Positions 49,607 through 58,236 are shown, numbered from the stretch's first letter. The stretch: 64,000 bases of DNA from Mesorhizobium australicum WSM2073 (GCF_000230995.2 NC_019973.1:3238001-3302000); one strand, 5' to 3'. Program-made: numbers and translations. The notes: a model not told the origin generated them from the letters alone.

Positions 49607-50515
49607 CTAACCGGCACCCGGCTTGAGCCCGCCGAAGAAATCGATCAGCGCACCTGCCGTTTGCGCGGGCGCTTCCTCCGGGAAGAAATGTCCGCCCGAC
49701 ATTGCGCGGCCGCGCACGTCGTCAGCCCAGTTCCGCCAGAGCGCCAACGGCCCACCTTCGCCGGCATACCATTGGGCGAGCGCGCCTTGCCCGCTCCACA
49801 AGGCCAGCACCGGGCAGGCGATGCGCCGGCCGGCGGCTTTGTCCGCCCGGTCGTGGTCGCGGTCCAGCGTTGCCGCGGCCCGATATTCCTCGCACATCGC
49901 GTGGAGGTGGGCGGGGTCGCGCAAAGCATCGACATAGGCCTGGCGGATGCCGGCTGGAAAGACATCGGGCGACGACCCCCAGCCACCCAACGCATTGTCG
50001 ACGATGGCGTCGGCGGCGCCCGCCAGGATCTTTTCCGGCAAGGGTTCGGGCTGTGCCAGCAAGGACCACGGCCAGAAGCCGAGGGCCAGCCGCGCGTCGG
50101 CCCGGTCCCAGGCGTCGGCCGTGGGGACGATGTCGAGTACGGCGAGTTTTTCGATACGGTCGGGATGGTCGAGCGCCATGCGGTAGGCGACGCGCCCGCC
50201 GCGATCATGGCCGGCGACCATGAAGCTGGTAAAGCCGAGCCGGGCCATCATCGCCACCATCTCCGATGCCATGGCCCGCTTGGCATAGGGAGCATGATCG
50301 GCGCTCGAGGCCGGGCAGGCGCTGCGCCCATAGCCACGCAGGTCGGCGCAGATGACGGTGAAACGATCGGCAAGCAGCGGCGCAATATCGCGCCACATCA
50401 GATGGGTTTGCGGAAAGCCGTGCAGCAAAAGCACCGCCGGTCCGGCACCGGCGCGGCGCACGAAGATGCCGGCGTCCTCGATATCGACGTCGATAGGCTG
50501 GAAATGCTCGAACAT
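49607..50515 (-). CDS. Alpha/beta hydrolase, fluoroacetate-dehalogenase-like
   Basis: 302 aa. LLLHGFPQTHLMWRDIAPLL and GHDRGGRVAYRMALDHPDRI match fluoroacetate dehalogenases, with the Asp nucleophile and two fluoroacetate-binding Args. The catalytic His is in GGHFFPEE. The halide-pocket His-Trp of the known enzymes reads Pro-Trp here (FWPWSLLAQPEPLPE), so halide abstraction may be weak. An epoxide- or ester-hydrolase role is an alternative. Confidence 0.85.
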   Translation of the reverse strand: MFEHFQPIDVDIEDAGIFVRRAGAGPAVLLLHGFPQTHLMWRDIAPLLADRFTVICADLRGYGRSACPASSADHAPYAKRAMASEMVAMMARLGFTSFMVAGHDRGGRVAYRMALDHPDRIEKLAVLDIVPTADAWDRADARLALGFWPWSLLAQPEPLPEKILAGAADAIVDNALGGWGSSPDVFPAGIRQAYVDALRDPAHLHAMCEEYRAAATLDRDHDRADKAAGRRIACPVLALWSGQGALAQWYAGEGGPLALWRNWADDVRGRAMSGGHFFPEEAPAQTAGALIDFFGGLKPGAG

Positions 50516-50786
50516 GGCTGGCCTCCGGCACAGGCAACGGCTGGAGAACGGGATTGGTTGCGGCGCCTTCGCAAGCGCCGGCTTTTGCGCCGACCACGGC
50601 GATCCCGGAGGGAATCACGGTCCGCCGCCCCACGGGGAGGGCAACGGAAAAGCCGCCCCGGCCGCGACGGACCGGTCCCGCGCATAAGCCTCTTGCCCAA
50701 TCCTTTGGGCCAACCTTTTGGGCCGGCGGGCGTTGTCCCCGTGAACGGAAGGCCGCCGTGGGGCGGCTTCAACGAAGGAGGCCGAG

Positions 50787-51083
50787 ATGAAATCCCTCGT
50801 CATTGCGTCATGCGCCGCGATGCTGGCCCTGGCATTGCCGGCAGCGGCACAGACGGCCCAGCAGTCGCCGAACCAGCAGGCCGACAAATGCCGGGCACAA
50901 ACGGATCAGGGCGGCAAGCAGCAGCCCGGCAACGGCGACCTGAGCGAGAAGCTCAATGATTGCGGTGGCGTGCTGAAACCGCCCCCCACAGGCGACCAGG
51001 GCATGGCCGCGCCGGCGCCCGATGAAGGCAAGACGCCGGTCATCAAGCCGGGCGAGGTGCCGCCCCAGCCGCCAAAGCAGTAG
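50787..51083 (+). CDS. Small exported Gln/Pro-rich protein
   Basis: 98 aa with a signal peptide (SLVIASCAAMLALALPAAA) and a disordered Gln/Pro/Gly-rich mature part with two Cys (DKCRAQ, NDCGGV). AAGGAGG precedes ATG 50787. No family is recognised. Confidence 0.7.
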   Translation: MKSLVIASCAAMLALALPAAAQTAQQSPNQQADKCRAQTDQGGKQQPGNGDLSEKLNDCGGVLKPPPTGDQGMAAPAPDEGKTPVIKPGEVPPQPPKQ

Positions 51084-51175
51084 AGATCGTTCAGCAGCAT
51101 TGTCATGACGGCGGAGGAACTTCGCGGATCAGGAAACGTTTCTGTGACAAAACCGGATCTGGAAAGGATGGAGCC

Positions 51176-51310
51176 GTGAGAGATGTTGCCAGTACCGCCG
51201 CGTTGCTTGCCTCTATTGCCATCGTCATCGTCCTGATGCTGACGGCGCCGAAGAGCTTCGGCTTCGAGGCCTCCCACCCGATCGTGGACGGCGATCTGCC
51301 AGTGGAATGA
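51176..51310 (+). CDS. 44-residue single-span membrane microprotein
   Basis: Starts at GTG 51176 with GGATGGAG upstream. One transmembrane helix (TAALLASIAIVIVLMLTA) is followed by a short soluble tail ending in DLPVE. It is followed 24 bases later by a rho-independent terminator. Support is the ribosome-binding site, hydrophobic pattern and terminator. Confidence 0.5.
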   Translation: MRDVASTAALLASIAIVIVLMLTAPKSFGFEASHPIVDGDLPVE

Positions 51311-51333
51311 CCGAAAGCGGTTCCGCAACAAGA

Positions 51334-51359
51334 AAGCAGGCGAGTTCGCCTGCTTTTCG
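51334..51359 (+). terminator. Rho-independent terminator
   Basis: AAGCAGGC (51334-51341) and GCCTGCTT (51348-51355) form a perfect 8-bp stem around a 6-base loop, followed by a T-rich stretch. It ends the transcript of the membrane microprotein and faces the convergent DUF982 gene. Confidence 0.75.
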
Positions 51360-51377
51360 TTTCCATGGTGCCTTGAC

Positions 51378-51623
51378 TTACCTGACCAGAAGGCCGGCGT
51401 GATCGCAGAGCGCGGTGAAGGCTTCCTGCGCCTGTGCCGCGCCCTCATTGTTGGCCAGCGCCGACTCGATCTTTTCGCGCGCGGTCTGGTAGAAGGGGCC
51501 GCGCCTGGCTTGTGGCCAGTCGATCAGGATTTCACTGGCGTCCTGAAGCGTGGCCACCTCGCGGATCGTGTCCGAGCCATGAGGCTTGACCCGCAGCGGT
51601 GTCGACAGCATCAAACCGGCCAT
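51378..51623 (-). CDS. DUF982 family protein
   Basis: 81 aa. LRVKPHGSDTIREVATLQDA, LIDWPQARRGPFYQTAREKI and AQEAFTALCDHAGLLV match the DUF982 pattern. The gene lies directly downstream of another DUF982 gene on the same strand (23-base gap), so they form a pair. Confidence 0.82.
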   Translation of the reverse strand: MAGLMLSTPLRVKPHGSDTIREVATLQDASEILIDWPQARRGPFYQTAREKIESALANNEGAAQAQEAFTALCDHAGLLVR

Positions 51624-51646
51624 TTGTTTCTCCTGCTACTGGGTCC

Positions 51647-51919
51647 TCATTGCAGGATGCGCGCCTCGCGCGCGGCGTCGATCATCGCCCGCATCGCCTT
51701 TTCCGCCGGCGTCCAGCCGTCCAGCGCATCGCGGCAGCTGCGCAGTGCCGCGCGGTATTGACGGCCTTGTCCGGCCGGCCAGTCGCCAAGGCATTCCAGC
51801 CCCTCCCAGGCGCTGCGCACCACGCGCTCCCGCTCGGGGGCGAATTTCAGGCGGATCGGTCGGGGAAACATCTTGTCGTTCAACGGGTCGTCTCCATGAT
51901 CATGCACATCGGCCGACAT
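51647..51919 (-). CDS. DUF982 family protein
   Basis: 90 aa. Residues from 21 on (PIRLKFAPERERVVRSAWEG, YRAALRSCRDALDGWTPAEK, RAMIDAAREARIL) fit the DUF982 pattern. An ATG at 51871 (MFPRPIRL) is an alternative start that removes a His/Asp-rich stretch. Upstream partner of the 51378 gene. Confidence 0.8.
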   Translation of the reverse strand: MSADVHDHGDDPLNDKMFPRPIRLKFAPERERVVRSAWEGLECLGDWPAGQGRQYRAALRSCRDALDGWTPAEKAMRAMIDAAREARILQ

Positions 51920-51993
51920 GCACCGAGGAAGCGCCGGATAACGTCGGCGTCAGGGGAGGGTTCCGAGCCCGGACGCAATTTTTAACCCTGATT

Positions 51994-52437
51994 TCAGTCG
52001 CGCGCCACGGCGTCCGACAAGGGCCTGGGCGCCGGCGGATCGACATCCTGTGCTTGCGGCCGGTCGTGCTCGAACTGCTCGGCGTCGGGCAAGGCATGCA
52101 GCCAGGTCTCGCGCCGGCCGGTCCACAATTCATATTGCGGTGCCAGATCCGTCGGTGCGACGTCGAGGCTGCCGAGCATCACCTCGGCCTCGTTGTCGTC
52201 GACCCAGGCGACGCGGCTGCCGCAGGTCGGGCAAAAGCTGCGTGTGCCGTAGCTGGCGACTTCGCCCGATGTCTCGAACGCATCGCGCGGCCAGATGGCA
52301 AAGGCCGAATAGACCGAACCACCCGCCTTGCGGCAATCCTTGCAATGGCAAAGGCCAACCCGCGACGGCTGGCCGTTGACGACGAAATGCACGCCACCGC
52401 ACAGGCAACTGCCGGTCCTGCGTGTTGTGTCGGACAT
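51994..52437 (-). CDS. GFA family glutathione-dependent formaldehyde-activating-like protein
   Basis: 147 aa. Zinc-binding Cys pairs: GSCLCGGVHF, LCHCKDCRKAGGSVYS and SFCPTCGSRV. Family members bind zinc; the founding member catalyses the reaction of glutathione with formaldehyde, but most relatives have unknown roles. It is a monocistronic gene. Confidence 0.88.
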   Translation of the reverse strand: MSDTTRRTGSCLCGGVHFVVNGQPSRVGLCHCKDCRKAGGSVYSAFAIWPRDAFETSGEVASYGTRSFCPTCGSRVAWVDDNEAEVMLGSLDVAPTDLAPQYELWTGRRETWLHALPDAEQFEHDRPQAQDVDPPAPRPLSDAVARD

Positions 52438-52684
52438 GGTTGCGCCCTCCGTTTCGCCAGCCTGGCTTTGCCTGCCATACGGGTGCTCCAGCCGTGGCCG
52501 GCTCCGTCAGTTTGGCATGCCGCGGGCCGGGCGGGACAGATGCTCGTCTGCCATTTCGTTGGCCAGGATGAGAAACCGGGAAAAAGACATCCTGTTCACC
52601 GTACCGCCGAGCCCGGTTGACGCGGCCCGCAGCATTCTTCAACGCCATGCCGGCGAATTGGTTGCCGCCTTGCGGCCGCTACTT

Positions 52685-52864
52685 CTATCCGCGGGCGGCC
52701 ATGTGGTTGTCGAGCTTCTTGCGCGAGGGTCCGTAGCGCTTGATGATGGTCTGGGCCTCGCTCTGCGGAATGCCGTATTTGCGCGCGAAGGCCGCGACCT
52801 CGTAAGTTTCCTCGCTCGAGACCAGCTTGCGGTCTTGTTTGGTCTTGGATTTGTCGTCAGGCAT
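52685..52864 (-). CDS. DUF3606 family small protein
   Basis: 59 aa. DKSKTKQDRKLVSSEETYEV and ARKYGIPQSEAQTIIKRYGP match DUF3606, a small helical protein of rhizobia linked in many genomes to stress responses. ATG 52864 has GAGG upstream. Confidence 0.85.
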   Translation of the reverse strand: MPDDKSKTKQDRKLVSSEETYEVAAFARKYGIPQSEAQTIIKRYGPSRKKLDNHMAARG

Positions 52865-52976
52865 GTCGGGCCTCACTTTCTGTAAGCCGCATGGTCGCGC
52901 GGACGCCTATATGTCGCGGTCACACATAACACGGATCGGCGATGCTGGTTCCATCGCGGAGCAATGCCAGTTCAGC

Positions 52977-53222
52977 CTAGGCCGATGAAGAGGTCGGGCC
53001 GGTGCTGTCGGTGTCGCTGCATTGGGCGCAGCGCGCGCTGGCGCCGGGACAGCCGCGGCGATGCGTACCGGCGGGGCAGCAAAGGCCGCTGGAACTCGTC
53101 CAGCGCGGGCATTGGAAAACCTGTCCGGTGCCGCCGCAGCCTTCGCACTCCAGAACCGGTGTCCGGACCAGATAGGACTTCGTCCCCAGCCTGACGCTTG
53201 CGCCCAAAACCCACCCACCCAT
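52977..53222 (-). CDS. Small cysteine-rich hypothetical protein
   Basis: About 81 aa from ATG 53222. The first part (MGGWVLGASVRLGTKSYLVR) is followed by CEGCGGTGQVFQC and later CCPAG and CAQC pairs, like a degenerate CxxCxGxG zinc finger of DnaJ type. The C-terminal third looks less well conserved in its Cys spacing. No strong ribosome-binding site is present. Confidence 0.4.
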   Translation of the reverse strand: MGGWVLGASVRLGTKSYLVRTPVLECEGCGGTGQVFQCPRWTSSSGLCCPAGTHRRGCPGASARCAQCSDTDSTGPTSSSA

Positions 53223-53469
53223 ATCGTGCACCAGACATAGCTGTGCATTAGCCCCGGCTAACAATATCACGATCAGGGTTACGGACAAGTTTCAGGATCA
53301 TTAAGAATTTCTAAAGCTGTGCCTGCCGGTAAGCGGTCTTGCTTCTTCCTTCGAGCGGTGCGCTGCCATAGCATCGGGCGTCAAACCGGAACCGGTGAAA
53401 ATTTTTGCCCGGCATGTCGGATCGGCACATGGCGGTGCGTCCTTGGGGCTGATGAAGCTGGAGAACACC

Positions 53470-53898
53470 ATGTCGCCCCAAATCGTACAATCGCCGTGGC
53501 AGACCGCGGCCCTTCTCGTCGCCCGCCTGATCTTCGCCGCCGTCTTCCTGATGGCGGTGACCTTCAAGTTCATGGGCATGGAGGCCACGGCGGGCTATAT
53601 CGCGGCCGCAGGCTTTCCGTTCCCGCTCTTCCTGGCATGGTGCGCGGCAATCCTGGAGGTGGCCCTGGTGCTGTGTTTCCTCAGCGGCGCCTTCTTCACC
53701 CAAGCCGCCCTGGTCGCCGCCGCCTATGTGCTGTTCCTTGCCTTTGCCTTCCACGGACCCAGCCACTGGGCCGGCAACCAGGCCGAGTTCGGTTTCTTCG
53801 TCGACCATTTTTCGTTCCTGGCCGGACTGCTGTTCGCGGCGGTCCACGGACCTGGAAGAATTCTGGCGCTGAACCTGGGATGGCCGGGCAGGGCGTAA
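53470..53898 (+). CDS. DoxX family membrane protein
   Basis: 142 aa with four transmembrane helices (LLVARLIFAAVFLMAVTFKF; AWCAAILEVALVLCFLSGAF; ALVAAAYVLFLAFAF; SFLAGLLFAAVHG). DoxX proteins are inner-membrane proteins linked to thiosulfate:quinone oxidoreductase or redox stress. GGAG lies 7 bases before ATG 53470. Confidence 0.85.
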   Translation: MSPQIVQSPWQTAALLVARLIFAAVFLMAVTFKFMGMEATAGYIAAAGFPFPLFLAWCAAILEVALVLCFLSGAFFTQAALVAAAYVLFLAFAFHGPSHWAGNQAEFGFFVDHFSFLAGLLFAAVHGPGRILALNLGWPGRA

Positions 53899-53946
53899 TG
53901 AGCATGCCGGGGGCAGGGCATGAGGAGCCCGCCAGGGGCAGGGATC

Positions 53947-54252
53947 TCACATCTGATCGTTGTAGGGCTCCTTCATCTGGCCGACCATGCGGGCCAGCTT
54001 CGAGAAAGACGGCATGTCGGCCTCCGGCTGGCACTGGTTGGCGAGTTCCAGCAGCCGGATCGGAAAATTGACGGCGTCGCGGTTCGACGCCGACATGCCG
54101 TCCGATCGCTCCTCGCCGGTTTCCGACGCCTCGGCCTTGCGAAGCGCGATGTCGATCTCCTCCGACGTCAGCACCCCCTTTTTGACCAGGACGTGGTTGA
54201 TCGAGGCGACGGCCATCAGCAGGCCTTCGAGTTGCAGGTTGGCGACGTTCAT
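53947..54252 (-). CDS. Hypothetical helical protein
   Basis: 101 aa with GGAGGGAG upstream of ATG 54252. Strongly helical (LEGLLMAVASINHVLVKKGV, then EEIDIALRKAEA) followed by FPIRLLELANQCQ. A small regulatory or adaptor protein is likely, but no family is recognised. Confidence 0.65.
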   Translation of the reverse strand: MNVANLQLEGLLMAVASINHVLVKKGVLTSEEIDIALRKAEASETGEERSDGMSASNRDAVNFPIRLLELANQCQPEADMPSFSKLARMVGQMKEPYNDQM

Positions 54253-54350
54253 GGATTTCTCCCTCCGTTGATCGCAGTGGAACGCATCAGCGGCGTTTCC
54301 GATCCGGCCGGCGTGCGGGAACCAGCGCGCCGATCGTGAGCGGTCAGGCG

Positions 54351-54620
54351 CTACTCCTGCGTCAGGCGCTCGCCATACTCGCGCCAAAGCGCCCTGACTT
54401 CCAGGCTGCCGAGGCGCGGGATCGAAGGGTCGCCGCAGTCTATGGCGACGGTGCCGATGTCGTAATTGGGGTAAGCGTTGGCGACGAAGCGGATCGCTTC
54501 GCCAAGCGAGTGCACCCGGATGACCGGATCGGCCTGGCCCTGGCCGGTGCTGCGCACACCGGAAACCGTGGCCGGAGCGTGCCGCATCCTGAAGACGGAT
54601 GCCATGGCTGGTCTGTCCAT
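54351..54620 (-). CDS. Small hypothetical protein
   Basis: 89 aa from ATG 54620, preceded by GGGAGAGG. SLGEAIRFVANAYPNYDIGT and RLGSLEVRALWREYGERL suggest an alpha/beta protein. It is upstream of the 53947 gene on the same strand (98-base gap). Confidence 0.6.
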   Translation of the reverse strand: MDRPAMASVFRMRHAPATVSGVRSTGQGQADPVIRVHSLGEAIRFVANAYPNYDIGTVAIDCGDPSIPRLGSLEVRALWREYGERLTQE

Positions 54621-54767
54621 CGTCCTCTCCCACAAGGCCGTGCGACGGGAATCATTCCATGAGCTGGCGCTGATGATTTCACAGGAGCCGGTTCATGAAC
54701 AGCCGGATAAACGTCAGCCGCCGGGATCATGCCTCCCGGAGAAATATGAATTTTTTCCTATTTGGCA

Positions 54768-54796
54768 TTGACCGGTGAGGGCAGCGATGCTATAAA
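54768..54796 (+). promoter_or_regulatory. Near-consensus sigma-70 promoter
   Basis: TTGACC (54768-54773), a 17-base spacer and TATAAA (54791-54796). This is the clearest housekeeping-type promoter in the window and lies 50 bases before a terminator, 132 bases before the gene at 54928. Confidence 0.65.
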
Positions 54797-54801
54797 TCCA
54801 T

Positions 54802-54849
54802 CCATGGTGCTGATTTGCGCCACCGACCCGCCGCCGAGGCGGGTTTTGT
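54802..54849 (+). ncRNA. Candidate short RNA or leader with attenuator terminator
   Basis: The promoter at 54768-54796 would start transcription near 54802. A terminator (CCCGCC / GGCGGG with a 5-base loop, then TTTTGT) ends near 54849. This would give a transcript of about 48 bases, or a leader that attenuates the downstream gene. A 30-codon frame (MVLICATDPPPRR and on) starts inside it. Confidence 0.45.
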
Positions 54850-54927
54850 ATTTCTGGTCCTTGGTCGGACTGCCTACTGGTGCGGTGGCGCCGTAGAGCG
54901 CTGCTTCCGCGAGATGCGAGAAATTCC

Positions 54928-55302
54928 ATGCCCCGCTATGCCAGCATCATCACCGGCGATGACGGCCGCGAGATCGTCAGCGCCATCGGCGAATTCGAGG
55001 GCGCCGGCCCGGTGGCGCGCCTCGGCCGTGTCGAGGCGATTCCCGCCGGCGTGCTGATCGGCATGGTGCGCGATGCGGCCGGTGGCTTCTGCTTTCCGCA
55101 GGCCGGTATCGGCGCACAGCTCGTAGGTCTCGCGATGGCGCGGCTCAAGGCTGCAAGGCCTGTGGCGAGGCCCGCACAGGCCGCGAAGCCGAAGCGAGGA
55201 AAGGCCAGGAAGAAATCCGCCCGCTTGAAAAAGCGGGCCAGGCAGGCGCCGCCGAAGGCCGCCGCCGATGATGTCAATGTCGGGGCGCGGACCCATGACT
55301 GA
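54928..55302 (+). CDS. Hypothetical protein with Lys/Arg-rich tail
   Basis: 124 aa. Residues 1-70 look folded (YASIITGDDGREIVSAIGEF, then AGVLIGMVRDAAGGF) and the C-terminal 50 are strongly basic Ala/Lys/Arg (KARKKSARLKKRARQAPPKA). The basic tail may bind nucleic acid. Its stop overlaps the next gene by 8 bases. Confidence 0.65.
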   Translation: MPRYASIITGDDGREIVSAIGEFEGAGPVARLGRVEAIPAGVLIGMVRDAAGGFCFPQAGIGAQLVGLAMARLKAARPVARPAQAAKPKRGKARKKSARLKKRARQAPPKAAADDVNVGARTHD

Positions 55303-55624
55303 TGAAACCGGGCCGGCGCGCCGCAAGGCCAGGGCGGCAAGGCGCAAGCCCGCTGCCAGTCCGGTAGCCGCCAAGACGCCCCGGCCGAAGCGGACCAAGA
55401 AAACATTGGGCGACGATTTCCTGGCCGCCGTGCGGGCCGATTTTCTGGCGCATGGCGCCGGTGTCCTCGCCGAGGTGCGGACCGACAAGCCGGACCAGTA
55501 TCTGAAGATCGTGCTGTCGGTGCTGCCCAGGGATTTTGATGTCGCCGTAAACCAGCTGGACGCCCTCTCGGATATTCTGTTCGAGGTGATCGTGCGGAAG
55601 TTCGGGCCAGCCCCGGAGGACTGA
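55295..55624 (+). CDS. Hypothetical protein, basic N-terminus
   Basis: 109 aa starting MTDETGPARRKARAARRKPA. After a basic disordered start, residues 45-109 are folded (LGDDFLAAVRADFLAHGAGV, then LKIVLSVLPRDFDVAVNQLD and an alpha-helix). It overlaps the preceding gene by 8 bases and is probably cotranslated with it. No family is recognised. Confidence 0.7.
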   Translation: MTDETGPARRKARAARRKPAASPVAAKTPRPKRTKKTLGDDFLAAVRADFLAHGAGVLAEVRTDKPDQYLKIVLSVLPRDFDVAVNQLDALSDILFEVIVRKFGPAPED

Positions 55625-55671
55625 CCGCCGGCCCTGCTTTGGGACCGGCACCTGAGGCCTCGATCGAACCA

Positions 55672-55709
55672 AAAGCCCGCCTTGGCTCACGCCGGGGCGG
55701 GCTTTCTTG
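55672..55709. terminator. Bidirectional rho-independent terminator
   Basis: AAAGCCCGCC (55672-55681) and GGCGGGCTTT (55696-55705) form a 10-bp stem with T- and A-tracts on either side. It lies between the basic-tail gene pair and the convergent membrane protein. Confidence 0.75.
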
Positions 55710-55782
55710 CGTTTTCGGGCCGCTCATCGTTTCACGGATACGAGGCCCGGCTCCTCTTCGGCGCAAGGTCGGAAAACCGTAC

Positions 55783-56490
55783 TCAGGCCAGGATGTTGAC
55801 GGCGCGGGCCGCGACCAGCGCGATCGTGAGCAGCGAGATCATCGCCTCCGCCATCATCAAAAGCTTGGCGCGCTGGGAAAGGGGCAAGGTGTCGGTTGGT
55901 GAAAACGCCGTCGCATTGGTGAAGGCGAGGAAGAAATAATCAACGAAGCCAGGCAGCCAGTCGCGGACCTCGCGATCGTCCAGGGTCATTTGCGGAAACA
56001 GAAAATCGGCATGGGCGCGTTTGACCAGTCCGCAGGTCGGCGGCCCGCCGCGGTCGGTGCTCCAGAACCACAAGGCGAAAACGATGATGTTGGTGAGCCA
56101 GATATTGAGCGCGTCGACCAGCAGTGTCTGGCCGCTGCTGCCGGCATGTCCCGCCAGCAAAGCGCGCACCAGCAGCACCAGCGAGCCGCAGTTCATGACA
56201 CTGACGACGCCGGTCATTACCAGGGCCGTTCTGCGGATCATGACGCGAAAACGGCCGACGAGATACCAGTGCTCTTCCTCGACCGCTTTCTGGGTGGCGA
56301 CCTGCGTCCAGGCGGTGGCCACGGACAGGGGCACCAGCAGGGCGGCCTCCAGCGCCGGCGCCAGCCAGCGAGGGCCGAACGAAAGATCGTTGATGACCAG
56401 AAGCTGCAGGCAGATGATGACGAGGACAGCCGCGCGTGCCAGCCAGAAGTCGAGCGCGCGGTGATGGATGACGGCATGCTGGTGACGCAT
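55783..56490 (-). CDS. Multi-span membrane protein, DUF1345-like
   Basis: 235 aa with about six hydrophobic segments (AAVLVIICLQLLVINDLSF; ALVMTGVVSVMNCGSLVLLV; IWLTNIIVFALWFWSTDRGG; LLMMAEAMISLLTIALVAA). The segment FVDYFFLAFTNATAFSPTDT resembles the pore-like element of DUF1345 membrane proteins. Function is unknown. Confidence 0.75.
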   Translation of the reverse strand: MRHQHAVIHHRALDFWLARAAVLVIICLQLLVINDLSFGPRWLAPALEAALLVPLSVATAWTQVATQKAVEEEHWYLVGRFRVMIRRTALVMTGVVSVMNCGSLVLLVRALLAGHAGSSGQTLLVDALNIWLTNIIVFALWFWSTDRGGPPTCGLVKRAHADFLFPQMTLDDREVRDWLPGFVDYFFLAFTNATAFSPTDTLPLSQRAKLLMMAEAMISLLTIALVAARAVNILA

Positions 56491-56667
56491 CGAATGTCCG
56501 GGATGCTGAAGTGGGATCAGGTGTGCGGGCTGTTTTGCCCGGGGAGGGCAATAGAATGCCGAGATTCCCGCTCAATCTTGGTATTGCAATGGCACCCAAG
56601 TATACTTTTTTGTAAGCTTTGACCTTGGGGCTATTCGGCAAACCGGGCGATGTGATTTAAGCGCGGC

Positions 56668-58236
56668 ATGGCGGGAATTGACGACTCCATGGATCGTTGG
56701 GTGCCGGCAGCACTGCCTGCCGTGGGCCTGGACTCGTCATTGGTCTGGTCCGCGCTGCTTCGGCACCCTTGGGGTTTGCTGGCACTTTTGTGCCTGGTGC
56801 AGATCCTGTGCTGGACCCTGGTGCCAACACTCATCGATCCCGCACCGCCCGGCGACGTCGTGGAAGGCTTCATGTGGGGCCGCGAATGGGTGCTTTTGAC
56901 CTACAAGCATCCGCAACTCCCCGGCTGGCTGCTCGAGACCAGTCATCTCCTGACCGGATCGTTCCGCTGGCCGCAATATCTGCTGGCCCAGCTGACGATC
57001 TCGGCCACTTTCGTCCTGGTCTGCCTGCTGGCTCGCGACACGCTCGGCCGCGACAAAGCGCTGGCCGCCGTGCTTTTGATGCCGTCGGTCTATTTCTTCG
57101 GCTGGCCGACGCCGCAATTCAATCACGACTATGCGCAGATGCCGTTCTGGGCGGCGATCTGCTGGTTGCTGTGGCGCGCCAGCCGCGGCGGCGGGCCGGG
57201 CTGGTGGCTGGCGCTCGGATTGGTGTCGGGCGTCGGGCTCTACGCCAAGTTCTCCACCGGCTTGCTGCTTGCCTTCGGCGGCCTCTGGCTGCTGTGCGAC
57301 CCACGTGCGCGCAGCCGGCTGGCGACATCCTGGCCATGGCTTGGCCTGGCTGTGTTTCTCGCCGTCGCCGCCCCCCTTGCCATCGCACTCTACCGCATCG
57401 ATTTCCTGCCTTTGACCTATTTCGCCGGCCGCGATGCATGGGTGAGCGAGCACCGGGCGCGGCTCTATTATATCGGCGTCCAGATGGCCGGCCTTTCCGG
57501 CTTTCTCCTCGTGTTGGCGCTATCAGGGCTGTTGCGGCGCTCACCAGCACCGCAAGTGCCGGTCGAGCGCGACACGCTCGTCTATCTCTGCTGGATGGGG
57601 CTTGGGCCGGCGGCGCTGATCATGGTGGTCTCGCTGTTCACCGGCACCGGCGAAGCCTGGGGCGCACCGATGTACAATCTTGTCGGCGTCGTCGCGCTCG
57701 CCTTTCTCGGTCACCGGCTCGGTGCCGTCGAGATGAGGAGGTTGGCGATCTGCGCCTTCATCTGCATCGTCGCCATGTCGGGCGCCTATGGGGCGATCCG
57801 ATGGACGGACTGCAATGTGCGGGGACGCATGGACGCCGTCTGCTGGCCGGCGCGGCCGATCTCGGACGAGGCCGAGGCAATCTGGCACGCGGCGGCGCCG
57901 GGCCGGCTCGACATCGTCGGTGGCGACACCAATCTTGCCATGCTGGCTGGCCTCAACGCCTATGACAAGCCGTCTATCTTCACCGATCTCGATATGCGGT
58001 TCGCACCCTGGATCACGAGGCAGCGGTTGCGCGACCACGGCATGCTGATGGTCTGGTCGGGTCGTCACGTGCCGTCAAGATTTCTGGCGTGGGTGGACAA
58101 TATCCCGGTCAAGACCGTTCTTTTCAACTGGTCGCGCGAGGCACCGCCGGTGGCGATCAGCTTTGCCGTCATTCCGCCCGGCACGCGATATCTGCCGGCT
58201 GCCGCCAGCAGCCGGACCCGGCATCCGCGCAGCTAG
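56668..58236 (+). CDS. GT39-type membrane glycosyltransferase (ArnT/dolichyl-P-mannose-like)
   Basis: 522 aa with at least ten transmembrane helices. PPGDVVEGFMWGREWVLLTY and KHPQLPGWLLE supply the acidic residue of GT39/GT83 enzymes, and a FGWPTPQFNHDYAQMPFWA periplasmic loop follows. Such enzymes transfer sugars from polyprenyl phosphate donors to lipids or glycans. The C-terminal soluble domain contains RLDIVGGDTNLAMLAGLNAY. Acceptor is unknown. Confidence 0.82.
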   Translation: MAGIDDSMDRWVPAALPAVGLDSSLVWSALLRHPWGLLALLCLVQILCWTLVPTLIDPAPPGDVVEGFMWGREWVLLTYKHPQLPGWLLETSHLLTGSFRWPQYLLAQLTISATFVLVCLLARDTLGRDKALAAVLLMPSVYFFGWPTPQFNHDYAQMPFWAAICWLLWRASRGGGPGWWLALGLVSGVGLYAKFSTGLLLAFGGLWLLCDPRARSRLATSWPWLGLAVFLAVAAPLAIALYRIDFLPLTYFAGRDAWVSEHRARLYYIGVQMAGLSGFLLVLALSGLLRRSPAPQVPVERDTLVYLCWMGLGPAALIMVVSLFTGTGEAWGAPMYNLVGVVALAFLGHRLGAVEMRRLAICAFICIVAMSGAYGAIRWTDCNVRGRMDAVCWPARPISDEAEAIWHAAAPGRLDIVGGDTNLAMLAGLNAYDKPSIFTDLDMRFAPWITRQRLRDHGMLMVWSGRHVPSRFLAWVDNIPVKTVLFNWSREAPPVAISFAVIPPGTRYLPAAASSRTRHPRS

